Shown: one piece after another, positions 46,120 through 55,609 of the stretch
How positions within the stretch are numbered: the first letter of the stretch is position 1
Layout: every line of letters starts with the position of its first letter
Assembly: GCF_001487105.1 (NCBI RefSeq)
Contig: NZ_LN913000.1
Span: 310,001-374,000, forward strand
Direction of reading: 5' to 3'
DNA length: 64,000 nt
From: Mediterraneibacter massiliensis
Lineage (GTDB): Bacteria > Bacillota > Clostridia > Lachnospirales > Lachnospiraceae
The notes under the pieces: model-generated
Seen by the model: only the letters and a program-made list of their open reading frames with translations
Told to the model about the DNA's origin: nothing
Databases searched by the model: none
Translations under genes and position numbers: made by a program

Positions 46120-48288
46120 ATGGAGCAGACATTTGAAAAGCGCAAGAAGGTGATCTACAGTTTTATCTGTGACGATCTTTATGTGCCTATGAAGATAAAA
46201 GAGATGGCTGTTATCCTGCAGGTTCCGAAAGAACAGCGGCAGGAATTAAAAGAGGTGCTGGACGCCTTGGTGGAGGAAGGGAAGATCTCTGTCTCTAAAA
46301 AAGGGAAATATACAAAGGGAGGGGCAAAGCGTCTGACCGGTATATTTCAGGCAAATGCCAGAGGGTTTGGCTTTGTGATACAGGAGAATGATACAGAAGA
46401 TATTTTTATTTCCGAAGAAAATACAGGAGGGGCTTTCCAGGGAGACGAGGTGGAGTGTATCATTTTGAAATCTCCGGAAGGACGCCGCAAAGAAGGGAAG
46501 ATCGTAAAGATACTTTCTCATGGAACGGTGAAGATCGTAGGATTATATGAGAAGAACAAAAATTTTGGTTTTGTGCGCCCGGACGATCAACGTGTCATGA
46601 CAGATATTTATATTCCGGCGGGGAAAGAGATGGGCGCCATGACGGGGCATAAGGTCGTTGTGGAAATGATTTCCTATGGCGGAGAGAATCTGAAGCCGGA
46701 AGGAAAGATCGTGGAGATCCTCGGGCACGTCAATGATCCGGGGACGGATATTATGTCTATTGTAAAGGGGTATGACCTTCCTGTGGAATTTCCTGAGAAA
46801 GTTTTAAATCAGGCGGTGCGGGTCGGCAAGGAGGTAAGTGAGGCAGACAGAGAGGGAAGGCTGGATCTGCGCAGCTGGCAGATGGTGACGATCGACGGAG
46901 AGGACGCAAAGGATTTAGATGACGCGGTATCTTTGACATGCGAAGGCGAATACTACCATCTGGGAGTCCATATAGCAGATGTCTCGAATTATGTTCAAGA
47001 GAAAAGCGCTCTGGACAGAGAGGCTTTAAAACGGGGGACGAGCGTATATCTGGCAGATAGGGTGATCCCCATGCTGCCACATAAGCTCTCCAATGGTATC
47101 TGCTCCCTAAATGCAGGGGAAGATCGTCTTGCTTTGTCCTGTCTTATGACGATCGATCAAAAAGGAGAAGTGGTGGACCATCAGATTGCGGAAACGGTCA
47201 TCCGTGTGGATGAGAGGATGACTTATACGGCGGTGGCAGCGATACTGGATGATAAGGCGGATATATCAGAAAAAATGCAGTATACGGAAAGATATGCTGA
47301 CTTGGTTCCTTTATTTCAGCGGATGGCGCAGCTCTCGGCGATTTTGAGAAAACGACGTCATAAGAGAGGTTCCATTGATTTTGATTTTCCAGAGACAAAA
47401 ATCGTCCTGGATCAAAACGGAGTTCCACAGGATATCCAGCCATATGAACGTAATGTGGCGACAAAGATCATCGAAGATTTTATGCTCCTTGCCAATGAGA
47501 CGGTGGCGGAGGAATATTTCTGGAGAGAACAGCCATTCCTTTACCGGACTCACGAAGCGCCGGATGAAGAGAAGATAAAAAGGTTAAGCACTTTTATCAA
47601 TAATTTTGGCTATCATATCCATATGGGCAATGAAGTGCATGCAAAAGAAATACAAAAGCTTCTCGGAAAGATCGAAGGAACACCGGAGGAGGCGCTCATT
47701 AGCAGGCTTGCGCTGCGTTCTATGAAACGGGCGAAATATACGCCGGAAAATACGGGACATTTTGGGTTGGCGGCCAAGTATTATACACATTTTACCTCCC
47801 CTATCCGCAGGTATCCGGATCTGCAGATACACCGGATCATAAAGGAAAATATCCGGGGCAGGATGACACCGGAAAGAATGGAACACTATGAGAAGCTCCT
47901 GCCGCAGGTATCCATGCAGGCAAGCGAACGGGAGAGGCGTGCCGAAGAAGCAGAACGGGAGACAGTGAAGCTGAAAAAAGTGGAATATATGAAACGGCAT
48001 ATCGGCGAAGAATATGAAGGGGTGATCTCCGGCATTACAAAATGGGGCGCTTATGTAGAACTTTCGAATACAGTGGAAGGACTTGTGCACGTGGTGAATA
48101 TGCAGGACGATCACTATGAATACAGAGAAGAACAGTACGATCTGATCGGAACACACACGCGGCATGTGTACAAATTAGGGCAGACGGTACGGGTACGGGT
48201 TATTGGCGCTGATAAACTACAGCGGACCGTGGACTTTGTATTTGTCGGCGAAGAACAGAAATACGATGACGGAAATGAGGAGGAGTAA
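46120..48288 (+). CDS. rnr: Ribonuclease R
   Basis: A 722-residue processive 3'-5' exoribonuclease that degrades structured RNA and works with SmpB/tmRNA. The start at 46120 ([13 protein letters not shown]) has GAAAGGTGG before it. In order it has an N-terminal helix-turn-helix-like domain, cold-shock domains ([29 protein letters not shown]), the RNB catalytic domain with metal-binding Asp residues in [43 protein letters not shown], and a C-terminal S1 domain ([17 protein letters not shown]). Its stop overlaps the smpB ATG. Confidence 0.97.
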   Translation: MEQTFEKRKKVIYSFICDDLYVPMKIKEMAVILQVPKEQRQELKEVLDALVEEGKISVSKKGKYTKGGAKRLTGIFQANARGFGFVIQENDTEDIFISEENTGGAFQGDEVECIILKSPEGRRKEGKIVKILSHGTVKIVGLYEKNKNFGFVRPDDQRVMTDIYIPAGKEMGAMTGHKVVVEMISYGGENLKPEGKIVEILGHVNDPGTDIMSIVKGYDLPVEFPEKVLNQAVRVGKEVSEADREGRLDLRSWQMVTIDGEDAKDLDDAVSLTCEGEYYHLGVHIADVSNYVQEKSALDREALKRGTSVYLADRVIPMLPHKLSNGICSLNAGEDRLALSCLMTIDQKGEVVDHQIAETVIRVDERMTYTAVAAILDDKADISEKMQYTERYADLVPLFQRMAQLSAILRKRRHKRGSIDFDFPETKIVLDQNGVPQDIQPYERNVATKIIEDFMLLANETVAEEYFWREQPFLYRTHEAPDEEKIKRLSTFINNFGYHIHMGNEVHAKEIQKLLGKIEGTPEEALISRLALRSMKRAKYTPENTGHFGLAAKYYTHFTSPIRRYPDLQIHRIIKENIRGRMTPERMEHYEKLLPQVSMQASERERRAEEAERETVKLKKVEYMKRHIGEEYEGVISGITKWGAYVELSNTVEGLVHVVNMQDDHYEYREEQYDLIGTHTRHVYKLGQTVRVRVIGADKLQRTVDFVFVGEEQKYDDGNEEE

Positions 48289-48764
48289 TGGCAAAGACAG
48301 AAGGCAGATTGATCGACAACAATAAAAAAGCATATCATGAGTATTTTATTTTAGAGAAATATGAGGCGGGGATCGTCCTGCATGGGACAGAGGTAAAATC
48401 TCTGCGCATGGGAAAGTGCAGCATCAAGGAGGCATTTATCCGGATCGAAGAAGGCGAAATGTATATCTATGGTATGCACATCAGTCCTTATGAGAAAGGA
48501 AATATCTTTAATAAAGATCCGCTGCGTATCAGAAAACTTCTGCTGCACAGAAAAGAAATCGACAAAATCTATGGGAAAATGAGAGAAAAGGGGATTACGG
48601 TCGTTCCCCTTAGAGTGTACTTCTCTGATAGTCTGGTCAAGGTGGAGATCGGTCTTGCAAAGGGGAAAAAACTCTATGACAAAAGAGAAGATATTGCGAA
48701 AAAAGACCAGAGAAGAGAAGCACAGAGAGAATTTAAGAAGGGGTTGTCAGGCAGTAGCTTTTGA
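48288..48764 (+). CDS. smpB: SmpB, tmRNA-binding protein
   Basis: A 158-residue protein that carries tmRNA to stalled ribosomes. Motifs are [61 protein letters not shown] and [12 protein letters not shown], with a basic tail ending KGLSGSSF. Its ATG shares one base with the rnr stop. No tmRNA gene (ssrA) was seen next to it; a strong terminator follows at once. Confidence 0.97.
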   Translation: MAKTEGRLIDNNKKAYHEYFILEKYEAGIVLHGTEVKSLRMGKCSIKEAFIRIEEGEMYIYGMHISPYEKGNIFNKDPLRIRKLLLHRKEIDKIYGKMREKGITVVPLRVYFSDSLVKVEIGLAKGKKLYDKREDIAKKDQRREAQREFKKGLSGSSF

Positions 48765-48821
48765 GGCAAAAGGGCTGCTGCCTTGTCTGGACAGGCAAGA
48801 GGCGGTCAGCAGCCTTTTGCC
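48765..48821. terminator. Terminator between smpB and the HAD gene
   Basis: GGCAAAAGGGCTGCTG pairs, with one bulge, to CAGCAGCCTTTTGCC. It begins at the base after the smpB stop and overlaps the 3' end of the convergent HAD gene. Confidence 0.75.
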
Positions 48822-49405
48822 AGTTCTATTTTTATGGCATCTATGTCGCCGGTAAATACAAACCCGTCCATACCAAGTTCTCTGCCGGTCTGGATATTGA
48901 TCGCGGTATCGTCGATAAAGAAGCAGTCTGCCGGTTTTAGATGAAAAGCCTGAAAGAGATAGCGGTAGATAGAAGGAGCAGGCTTTGCCATTTTAAGAGG
49001 CCCGGAAAATACGATTCCATCGAACAGCTGTAAGATCTCAAAGGTATCCGGCGCTTCTTGGGCAAACTTAGTGGGAGCATTGGAAAGAAGATAGATACCT
49101 ACATTTTTGCTCTTGAGTTCCCTGATAAAATCCCATGTGGCAGGGATCGGGCGGACATATTGCACCCAGTCTGCAAAAAAAGCGCGCCCGGTTTCTTTGA
49201 GTCTGTCCGGAAGAAGCTCTATACAAGAGCGGGCATTTTCTTCATAGTCTATCATTCCTGCATCCAGAGCACCCCAATTTTTGAAAATAACACAAGAGAG
49301 CAGATCGAAATCTTCTGCAGATCTGCAGAATGGTTTCAGGATAGAAGCAGTCTGAAAAGTTCCGATCACATTTCCAAAATCAAAGATGATATTTTTATAG
49401 CGCAT
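48806..49405 (-). CDS. HAD-superfamily phosphatase (YihX-like)
   Basis: A 199-residue hydrolase, start 49405 (MRYKNIIFDFGNV) with AAAGGAGG seven bases ahead. HAD motif I is FDFGNV, the variant without the second Asp-Gly, as in the sugar phosphatase YihX. Motif II is LLSNAP, motif III the Lys in KMAKPAPSIYRYLF, and motif IV FIDDTAINI. Substrate unknown. An 88-base leader with a closed, branched structure lies between its promoter and ribosome site, which suggests post-transcriptional control. Confidence 0.9.
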   Translation of the reverse strand: MRYKNIIFDFGNVIGTFQTASILKPFCRSAEDFDLLSCVIFKNWGALDAGMIDYEENARSCIELLPDRLKETGRAFFADWVQYVRPIPATWDFIRELKSKNVGIYLLSNAPTKFAQEAPDTFEILQLFDGIVFSGPLKMAKPAPSIYRYLFQAFHLKPADCFFIDDTAINIQTGRELGMDGFVFTGDIDAIKIELAKGC

Positions 49406-49419
49406 AGGTACCTCCTTTA

Positions 49420-49489
49420 TATACTCATGTGGCACTTATGGAGGCGCATCCGCCTGCAAGATATGTGCTGTGGGAGCCAGGTGAGTATA
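49420..49489 (-). other. Structured 5' leader of the HAD gene
   Basis: TATACTCA (minus, from 49489) pairs with TGAGTATA (ending 49420). Inside are a GC-rich hairpin AGGCG-gatg-CGCCT and shorter TGG/CCA and CAC/GTG pairings. The closing stem ends directly at AAAGGAGG. I do not recognise a known riboswitch class. Confidence 0.45.
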
Positions 49490-49499
49490 CGTTTATTTT

Positions 49500-49528
49500 A
49501 TTATATCGAAGAACAGGCAAAGATACAA
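49500..49528 (-). promoter_or_regulatory. Promoter of the HAD gene
   Basis: On the minus strand TTGTAT (49523-49528), a 17-base spacer and TATAAT (49500-49505), placing the RNA start close to the structured leader. Confidence 0.65.
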
Positions 49529-49533
49529 ATTAA

Positions 49534-49571
49534 AATGGGAAGGCTTTCGTTTGTCGAAAGTCCTTCCCATT
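49534..49571 (-). terminator. Terminator of the uxaA-uxuA-uxuB transcripts
   Basis: AATGGGAAGG..TTTCG pairs with CGAAA..CCTTCCCATT, followed on the minus strand by TTTAATTTG. Confidence 0.8.
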
Positions 49572-49590
49572 ATGATATATGTCTGGAAAT

Positions 49591-51204
49591 TTATGCGGTA
49601 TATTTTTCCAATGTCTGACGTACAGCGCCTGTTGAGCGTGTCATTTCTTTAAAATATTTGCAGACCAGTTCTGCCATATCGACAGCATACAGATCGACAC
49701 CGAAGATTTTTGCGTTTTCTAATACAGGCTTCAACACTGTTTCTGCGTCAAAATCACTTCCCAATTTGATGTCTGCAACATATGGGCAGACAGTATCTAG
49801 AAGTGGATCCGGACTCAGATCGAAAGCTTCTCCGCTGTCGTTTACTGCCATGAGATAGCGCAGCCATCCGGCAAATACGAGCGGGATCAATTTCAGATCT
49901 GCGGTATCAAGTTCGGGTGATGCAGCGTATGCTTTGATCGTCTCGCCGAAACGAATCGCAAGTTTTTGTGAGGTATCTGTAGCGATACGCTGTGGAGTAT
50001 CCGGCATGAATGGATTGGGAATACGGACATTGAGTACGGTATCAATGAAGTCTCTTGGATCCAGAATGCCAGGGTTTACAACAACAGGCAGTCCCTCTTT
50101 ATAGCCGATTCCTTCTACCAATTTCTTTAAAGTTTCGTCTTTCATTTCTTTAGAGATCAAGTCATATCCCAGCAGACATCCAAATACGGCGAGTGCGGTA
50201 TGAAGCGGATTTAAGCAGGTGCAGACTTTCATCTTTTCCACCTTGTCTACTGTTTCACGTGCAGTGAACATAAGCCCGCCTTTTTCCAGCGCAGGTCTGC
50301 CATTTGGGAAAGCATCTTCAATGACGAGATATTCACATTCTTCCGCATTGACAAAAGGAGCAATGTACGTATTTTTTCCGGTGATAACAGGGTCTAATTC
50401 TTCCACTCCGTCCTTTTGGAGAATGGCTTCTACAGAAGGATCCGGGCGTGGTGTGATCTTGTCGATCATAGACCAAGGGAAGGATACTTTCTGTGGATTT
50501 TTGATATACTCTGCAAAAGTAGCGTCAACAAGCTTGTTTTCTACCCATTTGTCTGCAAATGTGCTTACTGCGTCATATAATTTTGTACCATTATGGGAGC
50601 AGTTATCCATGCTTACCATAGCAATAGGTTTCTGCCCTGCCAGAAAACGAGCATAAAGGAGAGAAGTTACTTTTCCGATATAACTTGCCGGTTTTTCAGG
50701 ACCATTTTCCATGTCCGCTTTTACATCTGGCAAAATAACGCCCTTGCCGTTTACGAGGCTGTATCCTTTTTCTGTGATGGTAAAGCTTGCCATCTGAAGA
50801 GAATCGGTCTCAAAAATTTCCTTGAGACGCGCAAATGAAACGGTGTTGTCAGAGTCAAGAGCCAGGGATTCTACAACGCTTCCGACAACGGTTTTTTCTA
50901 CATTTCCATCTGCTTTTAATGTGACGAGGATACTGTAGCTGTCGTGTGGAAGATTCATCTTTTCGATGATCTCATAATCGTATCCTTCTGCTACGATCAG
51001 ACCGGTATCGAGAATACCTTCATTTAAGAGATTCTGTACTACATTTGCCTGGAAGGCACGGAAGATATTGCCGGCGCCGAAGTGGATCCAGCGAGGGTTT
51101 TTCTTTGTGTTTTCTGTGACGGCTGTTCTGTCAAATTTGGGAAGAGCATAGCCTTTTTCTTCCCATTCTTTGCGGTTTGCAAGACCTGCTTCATTTAATT
51201 TCAT
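49591..51204 (-). CDS. uxuB: Fructuronate reductase (mannitol dehydrogenase family)
   Basis: A 537-residue NAD-dependent polyol/uronate dehydrogenase. It shows WIHFGAGNIFRAFQANVVQN (nucleotide-binding), TITEKGYSL, MDNCSHNGTKL with the catalytic-type Asn/His, and the family segment CTCLNPLHTALAVFGCLLGY. The start lies two bases after the uxuA stop, and such pairing favours fructuronate-to-mannonate reduction (UxuB). Tagaturonate reductase (UxaB) belongs to the same family and cannot be fully excluded, as no separate uxaB is in the window although uxaA is. Confidence 0.9.
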   Translation of the reverse strand: MKLNEAGLANRKEWEEKGYALPKFDRTAVTENTKKNPRWIHFGAGNIFRAFQANVVQNLLNEGILDTGLIVAEGYDYEIIEKMNLPHDSYSILVTLKADGNVEKTVVGSVVESLALDSDNTVSFARLKEIFETDSLQMASFTITEKGYSLVNGKGVILPDVKADMENGPEKPASYIGKVTSLLYARFLAGQKPIAMVSMDNCSHNGTKLYDAVSTFADKWVENKLVDATFAEYIKNPQKVSFPWSMIDKITPRPDPSVEAILQKDGVEELDPVITGKNTYIAPFVNAEECEYLVIEDAFPNGRPALEKGGLMFTARETVDKVEKMKVCTCLNPLHTALAVFGCLLGYDLISKEMKDETLKKLVEGIGYKEGLPVVVNPGILDPRDFIDTVLNVRIPNPFMPDTPQRIATDTSQKLAIRFGETIKAYAASPELDTADLKLIPLVFAGWLRYLMAVNDSGEAFDLSPDPLLDTVCPYVADIKLGSDFDAETVLKPVLENAKIFGVDLYAVDMAELVCKYFKEMTRSTGAVRQTLEKYTA

Positions 51205-51206
51205 GA

Positions 51207-52274
51207 TTATCTTGCTCCTTTCTGGATTGCTTCCCAGAGTCCGTTTAAATACGTAGCCCCAAGTGCTCTGTCATAGAGACCATAACCTGGCATTGCAACT
51301 TCTCCCCAGATCATACGGCCGTGATCCGGACGAACTGGACCGTCAAAGCCGATTTCATAAAGCGCTTTCATGATCTCGTACATATCAAAGGTCCCATCTG
51401 TAGAGAGATGTGCGGCTTCTTCAAAGTCGGTCGGAGAGTTGAACTTTAAGTTTCTTACGTGTGCAAAGTGGATTCTTCCTTTTAAGGAACGGATCATATC
51501 CGGCAGATCGTTTTCCAGATTTGTGCCGTAAGAACCGGAACAGAAGGTTACACCGTTGTGTGGGTTGTCTACCATCTTCATCATGCGCAGGATATTTGCT
51601 TTGTTGATGATGATACGTGGGAGTCCGAATACGCTCCATGCCGGATCGTCGGGATGGATCGCCATGTTGATATTGTATTTGTCACAAGTCGGCATAATAC
51701 GTTCCAGGAAGTATTTCAGATTTTCAAACAGCTTTTCATCATCAATATCTTTATACATTTCGAATAATTCTTTGATATGCGCCATACGTTCCGGCTCCCA
51801 TCCAGGCATGACTGTTCCGTTGGTGTCAGCCGCTATGGAATGGAACATATCTTCTGGATCGATCGCATCTACTGCTTCCTGTGTATAGGCAAGTACAGTA
51901 GAACCATCCGGTCTTACGCGGGCAAGTTCAGTACGTGTCCAGTCAAATACAGGCATAAAGTTATAACATACTAGATGGATATCCTCTTGTGCCAGATTTT
52001 CTAATGTCTGGATATAATTATCAATGTATTTGTCTCTGTCAGCAGAGCCCACTTTGATCGCATCGTGTATATTTACACTCTCGATACCTGAAATGTGAAG
52101 GCCGGAAGCTTCTACTTCTGCTTTCAGTTCATGGATGCGCTCACGGCTCCATACTTCTCCTGGCGCTGTATCATATAGAGTTGTGATGACTCCAGTCACT
52201 CCAGGGATCTGGCGGATCTGCTGCAAGGTTACAGTATCAAATTTGCTTCCATACCATCTCAATGTCATTTCCAT
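51207..52274 (-). CDS. uxuA: Mannonate dehydratase
   Basis: Dehydrates D-mannonate to 2-keto-3-deoxygluconate. The start at 52274 (MEMTLRWYGSKFDTVTLQQI) has GGAAGGATGG before it, giving 355 residues. UxuA hallmarks are IPGVTGVITTLYD, HISGIESVNIHDAIKVG, VCYNFMPVFDWTRT, MAIHPDDPAWSVFGLPRI, FCSGSYGT, IHFAHVRN and RPDHGRMIWGE, which hold the metal ligands. A TATAAT on the minus strand (52340-52345) suggests an extra internal promoter between uxaA and uxuA. Confidence 0.97.
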   Translation of the reverse strand: MEMTLRWYGSKFDTVTLQQIRQIPGVTGVITTLYDTAPGEVWSRERIHELKAEVEASGLHISGIESVNIHDAIKVGSADRDKYIDNYIQTLENLAQEDIHLVCYNFMPVFDWTRTELARVRPDGSTVLAYTQEAVDAIDPEDMFHSIAADTNGTVMPGWEPERMAHIKELFEMYKDIDDEKLFENLKYFLERIMPTCDKYNINMAIHPDDPAWSVFGLPRIIINKANILRMMKMVDNPHNGVTFCSGSYGTNLENDLPDMIRSLKGRIHFAHVRNLKFNSPTDFEEAAHLSTDGTFDMYEIMKALYEIGFDGPVRPDHGRMIWGEVAMPGYGLYDRALGATYLNGLWEAIQKGAR

Positions 52275-52429
52275 AGTAAAATACCATCCTTCCTTAGCCA
52301 ATCTCAATAAAATTGGGGTTCATTTATTTCTATGTCTTTATTATATCCCATTTGCAGAAAAATCAAATTGATGAGATTGCGGGAGATATTGTAAAAGTTG
52401 CGGTATTACAATAAAGTAAAGACAGATTT

Positions 52430-53911
52430 TTATAAGGTGACTCCTTGTTTGAAGATCGCCATATCATGGAAACCGGCTTTCTCTGATTTTACTTGTTCAC
52501 CGGAAGCGACAGAAACTACATAATCAAAAAATTTATCTCGTAGTTCAGGAAGTGTATCTCCCTCAACAAGAGTTCCACAGTTAAAATCAATCCAGTTGTT
52601 CTTTTTTTCGAAAAGTGTATTGTTTGTAGAAATCTTTATTGTCGGTACAGGAGAAGCAAAAGGAGTTCCTCTTCCAGTTGTGAACAGGACAATATGTGCG
52701 CCTGAGGCTGCCAGCGCGGTGGCTGCGACCAGATCGTTTCCTGGAGCACTTAACAGATTCAAGCCCTTGACTTTAACAGGCTCGCCATAAGAAAGAACGC
52801 CTGTTACGGCAGCGGTACCTGATTTTTGCGTGCAGCCCATAGACTTGTCTTCCAATGTAGAAATCCCACCCTTTTTATTACCGGGAGAGGGATTTTCGTA
52901 AATTGTCTGGTTATGCCGCTTGAAATATTCTTTGAAGTCGTTGATCAGATCCACGGTTTGTTCAAACAACTGTTCATCTGCACAACGATTCATCAACTGG
53001 GTCTCGGCGCCAAACATCTCCGGAACCTCGGTCAGAATAGTAGTCCCTCCTTTAGAAATCAACAGGTCGGAAAAGGCACCGACTGTCGGATTGGCTGTAA
53101 TACCGGACAGACCATCAGAGCCGCCGCATTTCATGCCGATGATCAACTCGCTGCAGCTGATCGGTTCGCGGTGAAAGCTGCCTGCGTATTCTGCAAGCTC
53201 GGATAAAAGTTTTAAGGCATCCTCGATCTCATTATCGGACTCTTGACAGACGAGAAATTTTACACGATTTGGATCATATTCCCCAATATATTCTTTTAAT
53301 ATGTCAATATTACTGTTTTCACAGCCAAGACCAAGGACAAGTACTCCGCCTGCATTAGGATGATTGATCAGATTGGCAAGAATCTGCCGGGTGTGTTCCT
53401 GGTCATCCCCCATCTGGGAGCATCCATACGGATGTGGAAAAGCGGCAACTGCTTCAACAGAACCCTGGATAAGATCCTGTGCTTTGTGTTCTATAGAGGT
53501 GGCAACATTATTTACACATCCTACAGTAGGGATGATCCAAAGTTCGTTGCGAACCCCGACTTTTCCATCAGCGCGGCGAAAACCCTGGAAGAAACGTTCT
53601 TCGGTAGGACGAATGTCTGTATCCTGTTTGTTATAAGTATACGTCAATAAATCTCCCAGTCCGGTGCGGATATTCTGGATATGGATCCAACTGCCCACAG
53701 CGATGTCTTCTTTGGCAAAACCGATCGGGTATCCATATTTGATGATCTGCTCATCTTTTTTGATGTTGGTGAGAGCAAATTTGTGACCTTGCGGGATGTC
53801 TTCTTTTAAGTTAAAAGAGAACGAATCAAAGTTTATAGGGGTTCCAGCTGACAAAGGAGTGAGCGCAACTGCAACATTATCCTTGAGATTGATTTGTAAA
53901 TATGTTTTCAT
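52430..53911 (-). CDS. uxaA: Altronate dehydratase, full-length
   Basis: Dehydrates D-altronate to 2-keto-3-deoxygluconate in the galacturonate branch. The 493-residue protein has the small N-terminal SAF-type domain (residues 1-95) fused to the large catalytic domain: FQGFRRADGKVGVRNELWII, PHPYGCSQMGDD, LGLGCENSN, MKCGGSDGLSGITANPTVGA, TEVPEMFGAE and FTTGRGTPFASPVPTIK. It is the first gene of the minus-strand uronate set. GAAAGGAAG precedes the ATG, and a TGTAAG-type operator lies next to its promoter. Confidence 0.96.
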   Translation of the reverse strand: MKTYLQINLKDNVAVALTPLSAGTPINFDSFSFNLKEDIPQGHKFALTNIKKDEQIIKYGYPIGFAKEDIAVGSWIHIQNIRTGLGDLLTYTYNKQDTDIRPTEERFFQGFRRADGKVGVRNELWIIPTVGCVNNVATSIEHKAQDLIQGSVEAVAAFPHPYGCSQMGDDQEHTRQILANLINHPNAGGVLVLGLGCENSNIDILKEYIGEYDPNRVKFLVCQESDNEIEDALKLLSELAEYAGSFHREPISCSELIIGMKCGGSDGLSGITANPTVGAFSDLLISKGGTTILTEVPEMFGAETQLMNRCADEQLFEQTVDLINDFKEYFKRHNQTIYENPSPGNKKGGISTLEDKSMGCTQKSGTAAVTGVLSYGEPVKVKGLNLLSAPGNDLVAATALAASGAHIVLFTTGRGTPFASPVPTIKISTNNTLFEKKNNWIDFNCGTLVEGDTLPELRDKFFDYVVSVASGEQVKSEKAGFHDMAIFKQGVTL

Positions 53912-53946
53912 AACGGCTTCCTTTCGTATTATTTATAGCTGCATAA

Positions 53947-53992
53947 TGTAAGTGCTTACATTTAAGCTACACCATTTTAAAACATACGTCAA
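53947..53992 (-). promoter_or_regulatory. uxaA promoter and LacI-type operator
   Basis: On the minus strand TTGACG (53987-53992), a 17-base spacer and a weak TAGCTT (53964-53969). Three bases further on is the near-perfect palindrome TGTAAGTGCTTACA (53947-53960, plus strand), a typical LacI-family site. It resembles the site before the regulator gene. Confidence 0.65.
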
Positions 53993-54086
53993 GATAAAAA
54001 CAAAGATGCGGGGAATAATACGAAAAAAATAGCAGAATAGATAAAAATATAAGAATGATTTTGGGAGATTTATATGAAAAAAGGCA

Positions 54087-54138
54087 TTGTAAATCAAGAG
54101 ATTATTCTATATAATGAAAGAAAATGTAAGCGGTTTCG
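54087..54138 (+). promoter_or_regulatory. Promoter and operator of the LacI-type regulator
   Basis: TTGTAA at 54087-54092, a 17-base spacer and TATAAT at 54110-54115, then TGTAAGCGGTTTCG at 54125-54138, a LacI/CcpA-like site just after the -10. This implies autorepression or catabolite control. Confidence 0.65.
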
Positions 54139-54198
54139 CAAATGAGAAAAGCGAAAATATCAATAAGAAGTTATGGCAAGAGCAAGGCGGAGGTACCA

Positions 54199-55200
54199 GT
54201 GAACATTTATGATATAGCAAAAATAGCAGGTGTTTCTATTGCAACGGTTTCCAGAGTGGTAAATGACAGCCCGAGAGTTAGTGAAAAGACAAAACACAGA
54301 GTAAGAGCGGTGATGGAAGAATATCATTATACTCCGAATGTGTTTGCGAGAGGACTGGGACTGAACTCTATGCAGACGATCGGGATCATTTGTCCGGATG
54401 TGGCAGATTCCTATATGGCGTCAGCAGTAGCGTTTTTGGAGAGAAGACTTCGTGAATACGGTTATGACTGTATTTTATATGCCAGCAGTTATAAGCAGAA
54501 AAAGAAGGAACAGGCGATCGAATTAATATTAAAAAAAAGGATAGATGCCCTTGTCATGGTTGGGTCGATCTATGCCGGAGGTGAGGAGGACGCCTCTGTC
54601 CAATATATCAGAAAGGCAGCAGAAAAGGTGCCGGTATTTTTGATTAACGGACAGTTGAAAGGGGAAAATATATATAGTGTATATAGTGAGGACTGCCAGG
54701 CGACTTTTGCTGCCGCCTCTCAGCTGATAGAAGCAGGCAGAAAGAAAATTTTGTTTCTTACAGATTCCCATTCCTACAGTGCTAAGAGAAAGATGGAAGG
54801 ATATGAGACGGCGCTTAGGAGCCATGGACTGCCTGTGAGAGGAGAATTGAAATTATATGTGCAGAATCAGATACATTATGTGAGGGATATCCTTCTTTCC
54901 AGACGGGATCTGGAATTTGACAGTGTACTTGCTACGGATGACGGACTTGCAGTAGGCGCTGTGAAATATGCCCATGCAAAAAAAATGAAGATGCCGGAAG
55001 AACTTTCGGTCATCGGATACAATAATTCAGAGCTTTCAGTCTGTTGTGAACCAGAGTTGACGACTATAGATAATACCGGAGAACGACTTTGTAATATTAC
55101 GATCGATAATATGATGCGGCTTCTGTGCGGGCAGGAAGATATACCGGCAGAGGTTCCGGTTGCGTGTCATCTGGTGAAACGGTGTACAACAGACTTTTAG
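54199..55200 (+). CDS. LacI-family transcriptional regulator of the uronate locus
   Basis: A 333-residue regulator. I chose GTG at 54199 because GGAGG lies five bases before it and the product then begins with the usual NIYDIAKIAGVSIATVSRVV DNA-binding domain; the upstream ATG at 54142 adds 19 unrelated residues. The sugar-binding domain follows (MQTIGIICPDVADSYMASAV, CILYASSYK, FLINGQLKGENIYSVYSE, FLTDSHSYSAKRKMEGYE, VLATDDGLAVGAVKY, VIGYNNSELSV). The context suggests it represses the uronate genes until an inducer from the pathway binds. Confidence 0.94.
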   Translation: MNIYDIAKIAGVSIATVSRVVNDSPRVSEKTKHRVRAVMEEYHYTPNVFARGLGLNSMQTIGIICPDVADSYMASAVAFLERRLREYGYDCILYASSYKQKKKEQAIELILKKRIDALVMVGSIYAGGEEDASVQYIRKAAEKVPVFLINGQLKGENIYSVYSEDCQATFAAASQLIEAGRKKILFLTDSHSYSAKRKMEGYETALRSHGLPVRGELKLYVQNQIHYVRDILLSRRDLEFDSVLATDDGLAVGAVKYAHAKKMKMPEELSVIGYNNSELSVCCEPELTTIDNTGERLCNITIDNMMRLLCGQEDIPAEVPVACHLVKRCTTDF

Positions 55201-55235
55201 CAATTATAGAACTTATAAAAGAGGAGGAAATAAAA

Positions 55236-55592
55236 ATGAACAAATTAGAAGAATTAGGATTTGAACTGCGTCACATTGGGATCAATTGTGCGGATGAAGG
55301 AGAGGCGTGCAAGGTAGCGGGCAGATTTGATGAGATTTTCGGATTTGCAAAAAAAGTGGGAAATAGCTCTGTATTTGCCGGAACAGCAGTGGAAGCGATG
55401 AAGAAGCCTTATCTTGGAGAAAAAGGGCACATTGCGATCGGAACTACAGATATAGAGAAGGCAGTTGCTTACTTGGAAGAACAAGGTGTAGAGATAGATA
55501 TGGAGACTGCGAAGTATAAAAACGAAAAACTGACAGCTGTATATATCAAAGAAGAAATAGGCGGATTTGCGGTACATCTGGTACAGAAATGA
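55236..55592 (+). CDS. Small VOC-like protein in the uronate operon
   Basis: A 118-residue protein with two beta-alpha-beta halves of the vicinal-oxygen-chelate type: LRHIGINCADEGEACKVAGR, FDEIFGFAKKVGNSS, then GHIAIGTTDIEKAVAYLEEQ, GVEIDMETAKYKNE and EIGGFAVHLVQK. It resembles the extra C-terminal domain seen fused to some clostridial KDPG/KHG aldolases, here standing alone; no aldolase domain is nearby. AGAGGAGGAAA precedes the ATG. It lies between the regulator and the TRAP transporter. A role in uronate catabolism is likely from context; reaction unknown. Confidence 0.75.
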   Translation: MNKLEELGFELRHIGINCADEGEACKVAGRFDEIFGFAKKVGNSSVFAGTAVEAMKKPYLGEKGHIAIGTTDIEKAVAYLEEQGVEIDMETAKYKNEKLTAVYIKEEIGGFAVHLVQK

Positions 55593-55609
55593 TACGAAAG
55601 GAGGAAAAA

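Noticed and set aside
48765..48830. tmRNA (ssrA) next to smpB
   Set aside because: Only a terminator hairpin follows smpB. No tRNA-Ala-like acceptor or tag-peptide frame was found there.
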